Both the position numbers and the translations under genes were made by a program. From NCBI GenBank assembly GCA_021604105.1, contig BQIW01000033.1, positions 1 through 43,502 of the forward strand: a stretch of 43,502 bases of DNA, read 5' to 3'. Numbering within the stretch: the stretch's first letter is position 1; the number at the start of each line of letters is the position of its first letter. Under the pieces are notes generated by a model that saw nothing but the letters and a program-made list of their open reading frames with translations, did no database searches and was not told the DNA's origin. Shown here piece by piece: positions 18,891 to 28,518 of this stretch. Source of the stretch: Nitrospirales bacterium (GTDB taxonomy: Bacteria > Nitrospirota > Nitrospiria > Nitrospirales > UBA8639).

Positions 18891-19574
18891 ATGGTTCTGC
18901 AATTGTGTATGTGTGTGCTGATTTCTATGCTGGCGGGGTGTGGGGCCGGTTCCACACCTCGTCTGATGGATCTTGTCGGACAAGAGGCCTTTGAATCACA
19001 GGAATTATCTCACAAGAATGGTGAGTGGCCTCGGATATCCACCATTGGTCTGATCGTCCATGCAGATGCCTCGGGGCGGAAGGCCGCTCCGGTGATCATT
19101 GCCGAGTATCTTGAGACGCTTACTCGACGTACCGAAGAATTTCTCAGACAGCGTTGTTCCCTTCAGAACATTATGACTGTTCCACGGTTGTCCCAGCCGG
19201 TAAACTTTTCCCAAGAATTGAAAGTCCAAGGCCAGCACTTGCGCCTCCCGTATGAAATGGTCGTGGTGTTCTCAAGTCGTGAGAACACTGGTCCCGTAAA
19301 AATTGGAGAAGCGACGATGATGAATCAAATGGGCGGGATGGTTATTGAAAATTCAGCAATAGCTGAAGTGGGTATCCTTCGTCTTCCGGATTTTCAAATG
19401 GTCTATTGGACGCAGGGGCGGGCATCTGAAAGTTTAGAGCAACTGGATGTTCCTATTGGAAAAAATCGTCCTTCCGCGATGGAGGCTCGCGACATCTTAA
19501 GAGCTCGAGCCGGTCAACAGGCTCTCGACCGGGCATTGGAACACGTCGGGGCCGATTGTGAGCCTGCGGTGTGA
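18891..19574 (+). CDS. Lipoprotein of unknown function (paralogue of the previous gene)
   Basis: 227 residues with a clear lipobox LAGC (Cys17). The mature region has ISTIGLIVHADASGRKAAPV, a helix EYLETLTRRTEEFLRQ, the strand YEMVVVFSSREN, and a Met/Gly loop MMNQMGGM. AIAEVGILRLPDFQMVYWTQ is then followed by SLEQLDVPI. Segment order matches the upstream neighbour (e.g. LERLVVPI versus LEQLDVPI), while sequence identity is low. Only four bases separate the two genes, so they are surely one operon. Likely inner-face outer-membrane or periplasmic lipoproteins working as a pair; function unknown. It is convergent with yajQ. Confidence 0.68.
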   Translation: MVLQLCMCVLISMLAGCGAGSTPRLMDLVGQEAFESQELSHKNGEWPRISTIGLIVHADASGRKAAPVIIAEYLETLTRRTEEFLRQRCSLQNIMTVPRLSQPVNFSQELKVQGQHLRLPYEMVVVFSSRENTGPVKIGEATMMNQMGGMVIENSAIAEVGILRLPDFQMVYWTQGRASESLEQLDVPIGKNRPSAMEARDILRARAGQQALDRALEHVGADCEPAV

Positions 19575-19587
19575 CTACGGTTATCTC

Positions 19588-20085
19588 TTACCGATAGTTT
19601 TCAAATTGCAGATCGAGTCCGAAGTCCTGCTCTTTGAGATGTTTCATGACGGCTTGCAGTTCGTCTTTGCTTTTGCTTTGCACCCTGACTTGTTCCCCTT
19701 GGATCTGTCCCTGGGCCTTGAATTTGGCTTCTTTAATCGATTTCGTGATGGCTTTAGCCTTGTCTTCCGGAAGTCCGCTTTGAATGGTAATGGTTTGGCG
19801 TACGGTTCCGCCTAAGGCTTCTTCCACTTTCCCATACGTCAGACCCTTTAAGGACACATTACGTTTGACGCATTTGCCCTTAAGGATATCTAAGACGGCG
19901 TTCAGTTTGTAATCGTCATCCGAAATCACCACTAATTGTTTGTCTTTTTCTTTTAACGTCAATTCGGTTTTTGATCCTTTGAAATCAAAGCGTTGGCCGA
20001 CTTCTTTTTCGGTTTGATCCACCACGTTTTTCATTTCCTGCATGTCGATGCGAGAAATGACGTCGAAGGAATAGTTGTCCGCCAT
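19588..20085 (-). CDS. yajQ: YajQ family nucleotide-binding protein
   Basis: 165 residues, the usual length, made of two ferredoxin-like halves. It starts MADNYSFDVISRIDMQEMKN and contains QRFDFKGSKTELTL, LKGKCVKRNVSLKG, QTITIQSGLPEDKAKAI and a C-terminal VQSKSKDELQAVMKHLKE, all YajQ signatures. Family members have been reported to bind cyclic di-GMP and act as effectors; in E. coli the protein binds nucleotides or tRNA. Which applies here is unknown. ATG 20085 has a very good AAAGGAGG upstream. It ends 14 bases from the convergent lipoprotein gene, and the CstA-type gene lies 36 bases upstream, so those two may share a transcript. Confidence 0.93.
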   Translation of the reverse strand: MADNYSFDVISRIDMQEMKNVVDQTEKEVGQRFDFKGSKTELTLKEKDKQLVVISDDDYKLNAVLDILKGKCVKRNVSLKGLTYGKVEEALGGTVRQTITIQSGLPEDKAKAITKSIKEAKFKAQGQIQGEQVRVQSKSKDELQAVMKHLKEQDFGLDLQFENYR

Positions 20086-20121
20086 AAGCCTCCTTTCAGG
20101 TTGTTGTGAGAGGCCACTGGA

Positions 20122-22071
20122 TTAGCAGCACCGTCCTGCGGGAAGTTGAATGCCTTCGCCTTCGATTACTTCGGTGCTGTTCAGTGGTTGTTTGTGAATA
20201 AGATAGCCGTACCATTTTCTGGCGCTGTCTGTGAGAACAATGAGTGCGAGTATGGCCACCAGGCCGACGAGTGAGGCATTAATCGCCATGGTCAGGCTTT
20301 GCGACCCATCTGTTAAGAGGGCACGACTGATAAAAATCACCAGGAGTTCATAGCATCCGGCCAGGGTGATGACGCCAACAAAGACCATCGGGATCACCGT
20401 CACCCACAGATAAGAGGTTTTGTTCATCTTGATGAGCACGGTCGTGGCAATACAGAGAGCGAGCATGCCGAGCAATTGATTGGCTGCGCCAAACATAGGC
20501 CAGATGGTCGCAATGGATCCTGTGCCAATGAGATACCCCCACGCTCCAACCACGAACAGACTGGCGCCTAAGACGCCCGGCCACCAATTGATCTGTTTGA
20601 GCGGGGTATAGAATCGTCCCCCTAATTCCTGAACCAGATACCGGGCGACCCGTGTCCCGGCATCAATGGTGGTCAAAATGAACAGGGCTTCGAACAAGAG
20701 CGCGAATTGATACCAGTAGGCCATGAGCCCGGACATCCCCGGCAGGCTTGAAAAAATCGAGGCCATGCCAACGGCCAGAGATACCGCACCTCCCGGGCGG
20801 CCCGAAACATCTACCTCAACAAGGGTAGAAAGTTCTGTAATGTGGGCGGTTGGAAATCCCATGGTTTGCAGGGTATCCGTGGACAGGCTGGTGTTGATGG
20901 CAAAATAGTCGCCGGGAACAAGAAGGCAGGCGGCGATGAGCGCTACTACTCCGACAAAGCTTTCCAGAAGCATAGCACCGTAGCCGACGATAGCCTGAGA
21001 TTCCCGACTAATCAGCTTGGGGGTCGTTCCTGATGAGACCAGGGAATGAAAGCCGGAAATGGCCCCACAGGCAATGGTGATAAAGAGAAACGGAAACAAC
21101 GTTCCTGGAATGATCGGTCCATTGCCCGCCGTAAAAATAGTGGTGCGAGGCATTTCAATGGTGGGCGCGAGTATGATGACGCCGACGGCCAGAAGGGCGA
21201 TCACGCCCAATTTCATAAATGTTGAGAGGTAATCCCGGGGCACTAATAACATCCAGACGGGGAGGACTGATGCAAAAAATCCATAGGCCGCAAGGGCCCA
21301 TGTGAGCGTGGTGCGTTCCCATAAAAACCATTCAGCCCATTCTGATTGTGCCACGGTTCGTCCAACGAGAATGGCTACTATCAAGAGTCCTAACCCGATC
21401 AACGTCATTTCCCCGACCTGTCCCTGGCGGAATTTTTGAAGGTATAGTCCCATGAGCAAGGCGATGGGAATGGTCATAACGATGGTAAAGGTGCCCCAGG
21501 CATTGTGATACAGCGCATTCACCACCGCCAGGCCTAATCCGGCTAGTGCGACGACCACGATAAAGAGCACGGCGATTGCCGTGGCCATCCCGGTGATGGG
21601 ACCTAATTCAGCATGCGCGATCTCCGGAAGTGAACGGCCATTTCGCCTCATAGAGGCGACAAGGATAATAAAATCCTGGACTGCGCCTGCCAGAACCGCG
21701 CCAATGACGATCCATAAAAACCCTGGGAGAAAGCCAAATTGTGCTGCCAGTACGGGACCCAGTAATGGGCCAGCTCCGGCGATAGCCGCAAAATGATGGC
21801 CGAAAAGAATGTATTTGTTGGCGGGATAGAAATTTGTGCCGTCCTCCAGCCGGTGCGCGGGTGTGCGACGTCGATCGTCCAGATTCATGACTCGCTGCGC
21901 CAAAAATCGGCCATAGAACCGGTAGGCCAACACATAGAAGCATGAGGCCGCGACCACAAGCCAGAGTCCATTCACTTTTTCGTGAGGATTGACCAGGCCG
22001 ACGACATGGCCGAAGGCCACGGCACAGAGTCCGGCGAGTCCTAGCCATCCGATCTTATTCCATACAGACAT
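20122..22071 (-). CDS. Carbon-starvation CstA-family membrane carrier (pyruvate/peptide uptake type)
   Basis: 649 residues with about 16-18 hydrophobic helices. The N-terminal part, NGLWLVVAASCFYVLAYRFY followed by DGTNFYPANKYILFGHHFAA and AGPLLGPVLAAQ, is the CstA core signature. GFHSLVSSGTTPKLI and DAGTRVARYLVQE are also typical. In E. coli, CstA and the related BtsT import pyruvate, and CstA has also been linked to peptide use under starvation. ATG 22071 has AGGA eight bases upstream and gives an N-terminus like E. coli CstA; an in-frame TTG at 22110 would add 13 residues. The end GRCC at the C-terminus is unusual but not informative. Confidence 0.9.
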   Translation of the reverse strand: MSVWNKIGWLGLAGLCAVAFGHVVGLVNPHEKVNGLWLVVAASCFYVLAYRFYGRFLAQRVMNLDDRRRTPAHRLEDGTNFYPANKYILFGHHFAAIAGAGPLLGPVLAAQFGFLPGFLWIVIGAVLAGAVQDFIILVASMRRNGRSLPEIAHAELGPITGMATAIAVLFIVVVALAGLGLAVVNALYHNAWGTFTIVMTIPIALLMGLYLQKFRQGQVGEMTLIGLGLLIVAILVGRTVAQSEWAEWFLWERTTLTWALAAYGFFASVLPVWMLLVPRDYLSTFMKLGVIALLAVGVIILAPTIEMPRTTIFTAGNGPIIPGTLFPFLFITIACGAISGFHSLVSSGTTPKLISRESQAIVGYGAMLLESFVGVVALIAACLLVPGDYFAINTSLSTDTLQTMGFPTAHITELSTLVEVDVSGRPGGAVSLAVGMASIFSSLPGMSGLMAYWYQFALLFEALFILTTIDAGTRVARYLVQELGGRFYTPLKQINWWPGVLGASLFVVGAWGYLIGTGSIATIWPMFGAANQLLGMLALCIATTVLIKMNKTSYLWVTVIPMVFVGVITLAGCYELLVIFISRALLTDGSQSLTMAINASLVGLVAILALIVLTDSARKWYGYLIHKQPLNSTEVIEGEGIQLPAGRCC

Positions 22072-22143
22072 GCGGGCAATCCTATCAATGGGAGAAAAGG
22101 GTGTAAACAATGTTGGCCGAGGGAGGTTCAGGAGGAGATGTGG

Positions 22144-22584
22144 TTAGGTCGGAGTGTTTTCATGGAACACAAACGGCAGTTTGCCTGCTTTTTCTCGCAT
22201 GGCGTTGATGGCGTTGAGAATCCGAGGTTGCCGAATGATTTTTTGTTCCACACGGTGTTTTCCCGGAAAATCCAGAAACAAGATACCCAGAACCATTGTG
22301 AGGATACCTTGTCCCGGGAGGACCAGCATGGCAATTCCAGCAACCAGAAAAACGAGTCCTAGCCCGTTTTTCACCATCAACCCTATGGCGCGAACAATTG
22401 GATGATGATTGGCAAACCACTTGCGGTGGCCGTGATTGTTGAAGTAATCGGGTGGCAGGCGAATTAATATAGCAGGGATCGCAATGAGGGTTCCGACAAA
22501 AGCAATCAGCGAAAGGGTGATCATGCCGACCCAGATTTCCCTGGGAACCCAAGACTCGGCAAACTGAATGATTTGATCAATCAT
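22144..22584 (-). CDS. PGPGW-family transmembrane protein
   Basis: 146 residues with two or three membrane helices. The signature segment GLGLVFLVAGIAMLVLPGQG followed by ILTMVLGILFLDFPGKHRVE and a basic tail (QKIIRQPRILNAINAMREKA) is that of the PGPGW transmembrane family (PF09656), with PGQG in place of PGPG. No function is known. I prefer ATG 22584 over the TTG 33 bases upstream, because it starts at a helix boundary; the GAGG ribosome-binding site is then rather far away. It is divergent from the EVE gene. Confidence 0.78.
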   Translation of the reverse strand: MIDQIIQFAESWVPREIWVGMITLSLIAFVGTLIAIPAILIRLPPDYFNNHGHRKWFANHHPIVRAIGLMVKNGLGLVFLVAGIAMLVLPGQGILTMVLGILFLDFPGKHRVEQKIIRQPRILNAINAMREKAGKLPFVFHENTPT

Positions 22585-22725
22585 GGCTGATATTGATGCC
22601 TCAAAGATATTAAGCAATCATACGGTAAATGCGTTAGGGTAGGGTCCAATTGTCTTCTGAAAAATGTCCACTTTATAATTGCTCAAGAGTGTCTGGGGTT
22701 TGCAACGCCGATGAATGAGTGAGGC

Positions 22726-23220
22726 ATGATGATGCAGTACTGGTTGTTCAAATCAGAGCCGACAACATTTTCCATTGATGATCTGGTAAACGCTCCCCGT
22801 AAGACCACATGTTGGGAGGGCGTACGTAATTACCAGGCTAGGAATTTCCTGAAATCCATGAATGTTGGGGATTTGGGATTTTTTTACCATAGCAATACGG
22901 ATCCTCCCGCAATAGTGGGAATCGTTAAAGTGGTTAAGGCCGCTTATCCTGATGCTTTTGCATTCGATTTAAAAAGCCGATATTTCGACCCGCGTAGTTC
23001 TCAGGATTCGCCCCGTTGGTTCCTTGTGGATGTCCAGTTCGTCAAAAAGTTTCCTCAGGCCTTGCATTTGGATCAGTTGCGAACCGTGAAGGGATTAGAA
23101 AAAATGGAGCTGCTTCGTAAAGGTTCACGGCTCTCGATTCAACCAGTGCGTCCAGAGGAGTGGCAACGGGTGTTGGATTTTGTTCAGAACAATACAAAGC
23201 ACTTCTCAAACCCAAAGTAG
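22726..23220 (+). CDS. EVE-domain protein
   Basis: 164 residues, a single EVE (PUA-like) domain. YWLFKSEPTTFSIDDL at the start, then WEGVRNYQARNFLKSMNVGD, FFYHSNTDPPAIVGIVKV and DPRSSQDSPRWFLVDV, match the thymocyte-nuclear-protein-1 type. EVE domains are thought to bind modified bases in DNA or RNA; here it is solitary, without nuclease partners. Three consecutive ATG codons (22726, 22729, 22732) follow GTGAGG, so the exact start is ambiguous by two residues. Confidence 0.9.
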   Translation: MMMQYWLFKSEPTTFSIDDLVNAPRKTTCWEGVRNYQARNFLKSMNVGDLGFFYHSNTDPPAIVGIVKVVKAAYPDAFAFDLKSRYFDPRSSQDSPRWFLVDVQFVKKFPQALHLDQLRTVKGLEKMELLRKGSRLSIQPVRPEEWQRVLDFVQNNTKHFSNPK

Positions 23221-23273
23221 ATCCTCAGAGGTTTTCTAACAGTTGGCGTAAATTCTTCTTCTCTTTTTTCTGG

Positions 23274-23561
23274 CTAATGGGGATCATTCCCTCTGGGAAA
23301 CACCTGGAGAAACGGGTGGACGGTGACTTCCTGAAAAACCCCATGAAGGGTATAGGGATCATCCTTGGCAAACGCTTGGACTTCTTCGAGTGATTCTGCT
23401 TCAACCACGATTAAGCTTCCTATTTTATCGGTCAGAGGCCCTGCCAAAATAACTTTGCCTTGTTTCGCCCACGCCTCAAGTCGTTTGAGGTGGGCTTCTC
23501 GATAGAGGGGACGTTTTTGCGCCCCTTCAGGACCATCTTTACCTAAAATGACGAATTTCAT
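23274..23561 (-). CDS. YciI-like family protein
   Basis: 95 residues from ATG 23561. MKFVILGKDGPEGAQKR, then HLKRLEAWAKQGKVILAGPL and GSLIVVEAESLEEVQAFAKDDPY, are the YciI ferredoxin-like signature. His47-type and Asp residues of the family are present in equivalent places (REAHLKRLEAW; KDDPYT). The family is predicted to be enzymatic (dehydrochlorinase-like), but the substrate is unknown. A frame extension upstream to 23630 lacks family resemblance and was not used. Confidence 0.85.
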   Translation of the reverse strand: MKFVILGKDGPEGAQKRPLYREAHLKRLEAWAKQGKVILAGPLTDKIGSLIVVEAESLEEVQAFAKDDPYTLHGVFQEVTVHPFLQVFPRGNDPH

Positions 23562-23728
23562 GCGTTTTTCTGGGTCCGTTACCGACGCTGAATCAATGGC
23601 CTCTCTTCCACAATGGGCGTGAGTTCTCAATCATATCAAAATCAAAAGACAGTCGTATGGGTATTTGCCTCGGCGGCCCTGGTTGTCTAAGAGTGGGCTT
23701 GAAACGAATAGGCGAATGCGCGGCAGGT

Positions 23729-24145
23729 TTATAGGTTAGGGTCTTCTATGGGTTGTCTGTTTGCATATCCGCTGTCGATATCGTGCCACCAGCGAACTTG
23801 TTTTTCTCCGGATTTCCAACATAAAAATACCAGGCGGCCATCAAGCAGAAATGGGAAATCACATAATCCAATTTCGACATCTTTGATCACCACGCCGAGT
23901 TCCTGAATGGCATGCAGGCTCCCATTGATATCTTGTAACCCTTTGATATATTGGACGCCCATGACCGTTCCTCCTCCTGATGAGGCTTGAGCGCTTGCTT
24001 TTTTGACTTCTTCCCTCGTGTCCATCAGGATTTGTCGTCCGGCCTTGATATTGTCCCAAAATTGTTCCAACTCGGGGATTAATCCATTGGCTTCAGAAAG
24101 GGTGAAAATCCGTTCACTGGAAAAGGGGAAACCTGAATCAGACAT
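23729..24145 (-). CDS. DUF2203 family protein
   Basis: 138 residues, soluble. RIFTLSEANGLIPELEQFW near the N-terminus, a Gly/Ser-rich turn (about 60-66), GVVIKDVEIGLCDFPFLLDG and LVFLCWKSGEKQVRWWHDID then GYANRQPI are the DUF2203 pattern. The family function is unknown. ATG 24145 has AAGGAAGGG nine bases upstream, better than the in-frame TTG at 24175. It lies divergent from rho across a 508-base spacer. Confidence 0.87.
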   Translation of the reverse strand: MSDSGFPFSSERIFTLSEANGLIPELEQFWDNIKAGRQILMDTREEVKKASAQASSGGGTVMGVQYIKGLQDINGSLHAIQELGVVIKDVEIGLCDFPFLLDGRLVFLCWKSGEKQVRWWHDIDSGYANRQPIEDPNL

Positions 24146-24653
24146 GTGAGAGAACCCTTCCTTGTTGACTTTCAATTACCATTCTAATGGTTTAACATAA
24201 TAAGAATCAGGGTGCCAACCATGAGCGATTGAGGTGGTGTTTCGACGAGTGGTCCGGGGAAAAATTTGAGTTTCCTGTCGCAACTTCCGAAAGGAGCCTA
24301 TTGACAAGTTGTTCAATAGTGAGATAAATAATTACTTAAGACCTGCCCATTTGATAGCAAAATCCATTTCCGCCACGTAACTTCTCGGACTTCACGTATT
24401 TATTTCAAATCGTAGATAGGACAACACCGGTGGTTTTGACAAGTGTGGTTCTTCAGTTTCTCTAAACATTCTTCCTAAACACACAACAGCGGTCTTAATT
24501 TTTTAATTGTATAAAGTGTGGCGTGGTTTCCTTTCCCTGAATCGCCAAAATTTGCAGCGCACAACCCAGATGAAAATGTTCCTATTCTTTCCACCCCTCG
24601 TAACAGGCTAAGCCCACGAGAAAACCCTACCGGCCAACGAATGGAGTAACCTA
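24146..24653. other. Long AT-rich spacer and probable rho leader
   Basis: No gene or RNA family is recognised. The stretch is AT-rich, with T runs near 24500 followed by TATAAA (24510-24515), a possible -10 element without a good -35. rho leaders are often long and autoregulated by Rho in other bacteria; whether that applies here cannot be told from the sequence. Confidence 0.4.
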
Positions 24654-25904
24654 ATGTATCTTGCCGAATTGAAGCAAAAGTCTATTGGAGAATTAAATGA
24701 AATCGCGCGGGACCTAAAAATCGATGGCGCGCCAAATTTGCGCAAGCAAGAGCTGATTTTCTCTATTCTTCAAGGGCAGAGCGACAAGAACGGAGTCATT
24801 TTCGGAGAGGGAGTTCTGGAAACTCTGTCAGATGGATTTGGATTTCTCCGGGCCCCGGATTCCAACTACCTGCCAGGACCTGATGATATTTATATTTCTC
24901 CGTCTCAAATCCGACGATTTAATTTGCGAACCGGTGATATCGTCTCGGGGCAGATTCGTCCGCCTAAGGATGGAGAACGGTATTTCGCCCTCTTGAAAGT
25001 TGAAAAAATTAATTATGATGAGCCTGAGGTGCAGCGGGATAAAATTCTGTTCGATAATCTCACTCCGTTGTATCCTGAAGAACGGATCAATCTGGAATTT
25101 GATCCTGAAGAGTATTGCACAAGAGTGATGGAGCTCACGACGCCAATTGGCAAAGGGCAACGGGGACTGATCGTGGCGGCTCCCAGAACGGGAAAGACCA
25201 TGCTCTTGCAGGCCGTGGCGCGGGCCATTATTGCGAATCAACCCGAAATTGTCCTGATTGTCCTCCTGATCGATGAACGACCGGAAGAAGTCACCGACTG
25301 GCAGCGCCAAGTCAAAGCCGCCGAAGTCATTAGCTCCACATTTGATGAGCCGCCTCAGCGCCATGCCCAGGTGGCAGAGATTGTCATGGAAAAAGCCAAA
25401 CGATTGGTCGAACATAAACGGGATGTGGTGATATTGTTAGACAGTGTGACTCGATTGGCGCGGGCCTATAATACGATTTCCCCTCCCAGTGGAAAGGTGT
25501 TATCCGGAGGTTTGGATTCCAATGCCCTGCAACGGCCAAAGCGGTTTTTTGGTGCCGCCAGAAATATCGAATTTGGTGGAAGTCTGACGATTCTGGCCAC
25601 AGCATTGGTTGATACGGGAAGTCGAATGGACGATGTTATTTTTGAAGAGTTTAAGGGCACAGGCAATATGGAAGTGCATTTGGATCGTCGGTTAGCGGAT
25701 AAACGGCTCTTCCCGGCCATTGATATCAGTCAATCCGGTACGAGGAAAGAAGAGTTGCTGGTTGATCGTGACCGCCTGAACAAAATGTGGATCCTCCGGA
25801 AGGTGTTAAGCCCTCTCGGGACCATGGAGGCGATGGAATTTCTCATGGATAAAATTGGCGGAACCAAGAGTAATAATGAGTTCTTGCAATCTATGAATCG
25901 ATAA
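24654..25904 (+). CDS. rho: Transcription termination factor Rho
   Basis: Hexameric RNA helicase that ends transcription. 416 residues, the compact length without the large N-terminal insert found in some phyla. The N-terminal SAP-like helix bundle ([20 protein letters not shown]) is followed by the cold-shock-like RNA-binding domain (about 50-115, with [20 protein letters not shown]). Walker A APRTGKT is at 176-182, and [15 protein letters not shown] plus [10 protein letters not shown] are the ATPase and Q/R loop motifs. ATG 24654 follows GGAGTAACCTA. It begins the long plus-strand run that continues to dnaG. Confidence 0.97.
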   Translation: MYLAELKQKSIGELNEIARDLKIDGAPNLRKQELIFSILQGQSDKNGVIFGEGVLETLSDGFGFLRAPDSNYLPGPDDIYISPSQIRRFNLRTGDIVSGQIRPPKDGERYFALLKVEKINYDEPEVQRDKILFDNLTPLYPEERINLEFDPEEYCTRVMELTTPIGKGQRGLIVAAPRTGKTMLLQAVARAIIANQPEIVLIVLLIDERPEEVTDWQRQVKAAEVISSTFDEPPQRHAQVAEIVMEKAKRLVEHKRDVVILLDSVTRLARAYNTISPPSGKVLSGGLDSNALQRPKRFFGAARNIEFGGSLTILATALVDTGSRMDDVIFEEFKGTGNMEVHLDRRLADKRLFPAIDISQSGTRKEELLVDRDRLNKMWILRKVLSPLGTMEAMEFLMDKIGGTKSNNEFLQSMNR

Positions 25905-25980
25905 TTCACAATAGGGGTCCGGCGTTGAGGGCTTTTCCTATTTAAGTTTGGAATCGAGAGATGGCATTGAAGGAGGCAGT

Positions 25981-26202
25981 ATGAAAAAGGGCATTCATCC
26001 GGCTTATGAATTTGCAAATGTGAGTTGTGCGTGCGGTATGACCTATCAAACCAGGACGACCGTGGGAGACTTAAAGGTCGATATCTGTTCCAGTTGCCAT
26101 CCGTTTTTCACGGGTACCCAGAAAATTGTGGATGCCGAAGGACGGGTCGAACGTTTCAATAAAAAATACGCCAAAATGGCGAAGCCCAAAGCTAAAGCGT
26201 AA
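25981..26202 (+). CDS. rpmE: 50S ribosomal protein L31, zinc-binding form
   Basis: 73 residues. It carries the four zinc-ligand cysteines of the C+ type: C16, C18 (SCACGM) and C36, C39 ([11 protein letters not shown]). The HPFFTG and RVERFNKKY motifs are standard. ATG 25981 has GGAGG six bases upstream; an in-frame start at 25948 is not needed. It lies 76 bases after rho, a neighbour order (rho-rpmE-prfA-prmC) common in bacteria. The zinc form suggests a Zur-regulated zinc-free copy may exist elsewhere, but that is not shown. Confidence 0.97.
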   Translation: MKKGIHPAYEFANVSCACGMTYQTRTTVGDLKVDICSSCHPFFTGTQKIVDAEGRVERFNKKYAKMAKPKAKA

Positions 26203-26476
26203 AGACTTTTTCCTCTTTCTTCTCCCTTGTCCTACCTACAACAACCCTCCAGGGGATGATGTCTGTGCATGGTGTTGAAGCGATCCTGGCTGTGGCTTTT
26301 TTCGATCTGTGGTCAAGTAGACTGGGGTACCCAGCCGTGGTTCCCCTGAGTGTTGGCACGGCTCCCCTCTGTGCAGTCCCATCTTTCCATGAAATTTTCG
26401 TATGCGGCTAGCGGTCATGGTTGTCTAGGATAAGGAGTACATGTCGTGTTCTCTAATTTCCTGTTAAACTAGATAG

Positions 26477-27556
26477 ATGCCACCAATAACTAAGACAGAG
26501 CTTAAAGAGGGCGGTTTATTTAGCAAATGGGAAGCCATTGCGAATAAATATGAAACGCTCAACGATCAGTTGTCAGACCCTGCGATCTTATCTCAACCGA
26601 ACCTTCTGGTTGCGCTCACTAAAGAGCAATCGGAGATTGAGCCCATTGCGCAGTTGTTTGTCGCGTACCGACGGGTCGTCGAAGAAATTGCACAGACGCG
26701 GCTGATGACGGAAGATCTACAATTAGATCCCGACATGCGCCGGTTGGCCGGTGAAGAATTGCAAAGCCTGGAAAGTCAACGTGAGGCCATGGAATCCCAG
26801 GTCATTGAATTGCTCTGCCCGGCTGATGAAGGGGATAATAAAAATTCGTTCATTGAAATCCGCGCAGGGACGGGTGGAAGTGAGGCCGCGCTCTTTGCCG
26901 GCGATCTCCTTCGGATGTATACGAAGTTTGCCGAGGCTAAGGGGTTACGGGTCGAATTAATGGAATTTCAGGAAACCGGTCTTGGTGGGGTCAAAGAGGC
27001 GGTTTTGCTGGTTGAAGGCAAGGGAGCCTTTGGAAATTTTAAGTATGAAAGTGGAGTGCACCGGGTGCAGCGTGTTCCGACGACAGAGGCTAATGGACGC
27101 ATTCATACATCCACAGCCACGGTCGCGGTGATGCCGGAGGTTGAAGAGGTGGAGGTGCACATTGATCCAAAGGATTTACGGATTGACACCTATTGTTCAT
27201 CAGGGGCTGGTGGGCAGAGTGTGAATACGACCTACTCCGCAATCCGGATTACACATATTCCGACAGGAGTGGTGGTGACCTGTCAGGACGAGCGATCCCA
27301 ACTAAAAAATCGAACGAAGGCCATGCGAACCCTTCGAACACGAATTGGTGATGCCGAGCGCGAAAAACAGGAAGCCTCTATTGCGCAACAACGCCGTTCC
27401 CAAGTCGGGACGGGGGAACGGAGTGAGAAAATCCGCACGTATAATTTTCCACAAAATCGGGTGACCGACCATCGAATTGGACTGACGTTGCACAAATTGG
27501 ATCGAGTGATGGAAGGCGACCTTGACGGGTTAATCGAGGGACTTAAAGCCCAATGA
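26477..27556 (+). CDS. prfA: Peptide chain release factor 1
   Basis: Reads UAG and UAA stop codons and triggers peptide release. 359 residues. [20 protein letters not shown] (about 195-214) holds the P-x-T tripeptide (PTT, 201-203) that marks RF1 rather than RF2 (SPF). [14 protein letters not shown] carries the catalytic GGQ (245-247), whose Gln is the target of PrmC encoded next. ATG 26477 has only a weak ribosome-binding site (CTAGATAG), and the first ten residues are not conserved, so the true start could differ slightly. It follows a 274-base gap after rpmE, in which I see no gene. Confidence 0.96.
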   Translation: MPPITKTELKEGGLFSKWEAIANKYETLNDQLSDPAILSQPNLLVALTKEQSEIEPIAQLFVAYRRVVEEIAQTRLMTEDLQLDPDMRRLAGEELQSLESQREAMESQVIELLCPADEGDNKNSFIEIRAGTGGSEAALFAGDLLRMYTKFAEAKGLRVELMEFQETGLGGVKEAVLLVEGKGAFGNFKYESGVHRVQRVPTTEANGRIHTSTATVAVMPEVEEVEVHIDPKDLRIDTYCSSGAGGQSVNTTYSAIRITHIPTGVVVTCQDERSQLKNRTKAMRTLRTRIGDAEREKQEASIAQQRRSQVGTGERSEKIRTYNFPQNRVTDHRIGLTLHKLDRVMEGDLDGLIEGLKAQ

Positions 27557-27623
27557 AGTCTTTCGTGTAACGCCAGTCCGTTTCCTGCAACGGTTCAACG
27601 CGCGTGTGGTGTTTGAGGCGCAG

Positions 27624-28502
27624 ATGCCCCCCTTCACTTCCTATTCACAGTTATATCGTGGTGCGGTTGAGACGCTGACTCAGGCGGGGATTGCCAACGC
27701 CCGCCATGAAGCCTTGTGGATTCTGGAGGATGCTCTTGGCATTCCGCGATTGCAACTGTATGCGAATCCAGGTATGCCTGTTGATGCGGAAGTCTGTCAG
27801 CGGGCTGTCGCCTTGTTTCAGCGGCGTGCATTACATGAACCACTGCAATATGTCATTGGGACTCAAGATTTTTTTGGTTTGGATTTTTTTGTCCAACCTG
27901 GGGTGCTCATTCCAAGACCTGAGACGGAATTGCTGGTGGAAGAGGCGATTGGGCTTCTAGGAGCTGACGCGCGTCCGGTGATTCTGGATATCGGGACGGG
28001 TTCTGGATGTCTGGCGATCAGTCTGGCGGTCAACCTTCCTGGCGCGGTGATTATCGCATCAGACAAGTCAGTCTCGGCGCTACATCTTGCGCGAGTAAAT
28101 GCCATGCGCCATGGGGTTGCGCAACGAATTCTGTGGGTGGCCGGTGACCTACTTTCCCACTTGTTATCCGGAAATTTAGCAGGTAAAGTGACCGCCATTA
28201 TTGCTAACCTGCCGTATATCTCCCATGCGGAATGGGAACACCTTTCTCCAGATGTCAAAGACTTTGAACCACGGCTGGCGTTGGATGGAGGGCCGGATGG
28301 ACTCGATGTGTACCGGCGGTTATTGGATGAATCGCCGGGACTTGTCTCCTCAAAGGGATTTATCCTCATGGAAGTGGGAGTCGGTCAGGCTGACCTTCTG
28401 TGCCGGGAGCCTTCCCTGACGAATGCGTTTAAGGTGGTAAAAATCCGGCCGGATTCCCAGGGCATCCCACGAGTGGTATGCGTGCAACGGCGTCTTGTGT
28501 AG
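27624..28502 (+). CDS. prmC: Release-factor glutamine methyltransferase (PrmC/HemK)
   Basis: N5-methylates the GGQ glutamine of release factors. 292 residues. N-terminal helical domain (1-75), then GTQDFFGLDFFVQPGVLIPR with PETE, motif I LDIGTGSGCLAISLA (about 121-135) and IIANLPYISHAEW. The substrate-binding NPPY tetrad reads NLPY (195-198) here, a departure from the E. coli form. ATG 27624 has GAGG five bases upstream; GTG codons at 27606 and 27609 are possible but weaker. It lies 67 bases after prfA, a classical pair. Confidence 0.93.
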   Translation: MPPFTSYSQLYRGAVETLTQAGIANARHEALWILEDALGIPRLQLYANPGMPVDAEVCQRAVALFQRRALHEPLQYVIGTQDFFGLDFFVQPGVLIPRPETELLVEEAIGLLGADARPVILDIGTGSGCLAISLAVNLPGAVIIASDKSVSALHLARVNAMRHGVAQRILWVAGDLLSHLLSGNLAGKVTAIIANLPYISHAEWEHLSPDVKDFEPRLALDGGPDGLDVYRRLLDESPGLVSSKGFILMEVGVGQADLLCREPSLTNAFKVVKIRPDSQGIPRVVCVQRRLV

Positions 28503-28518
28503 ACAAGGAATATTGTCA

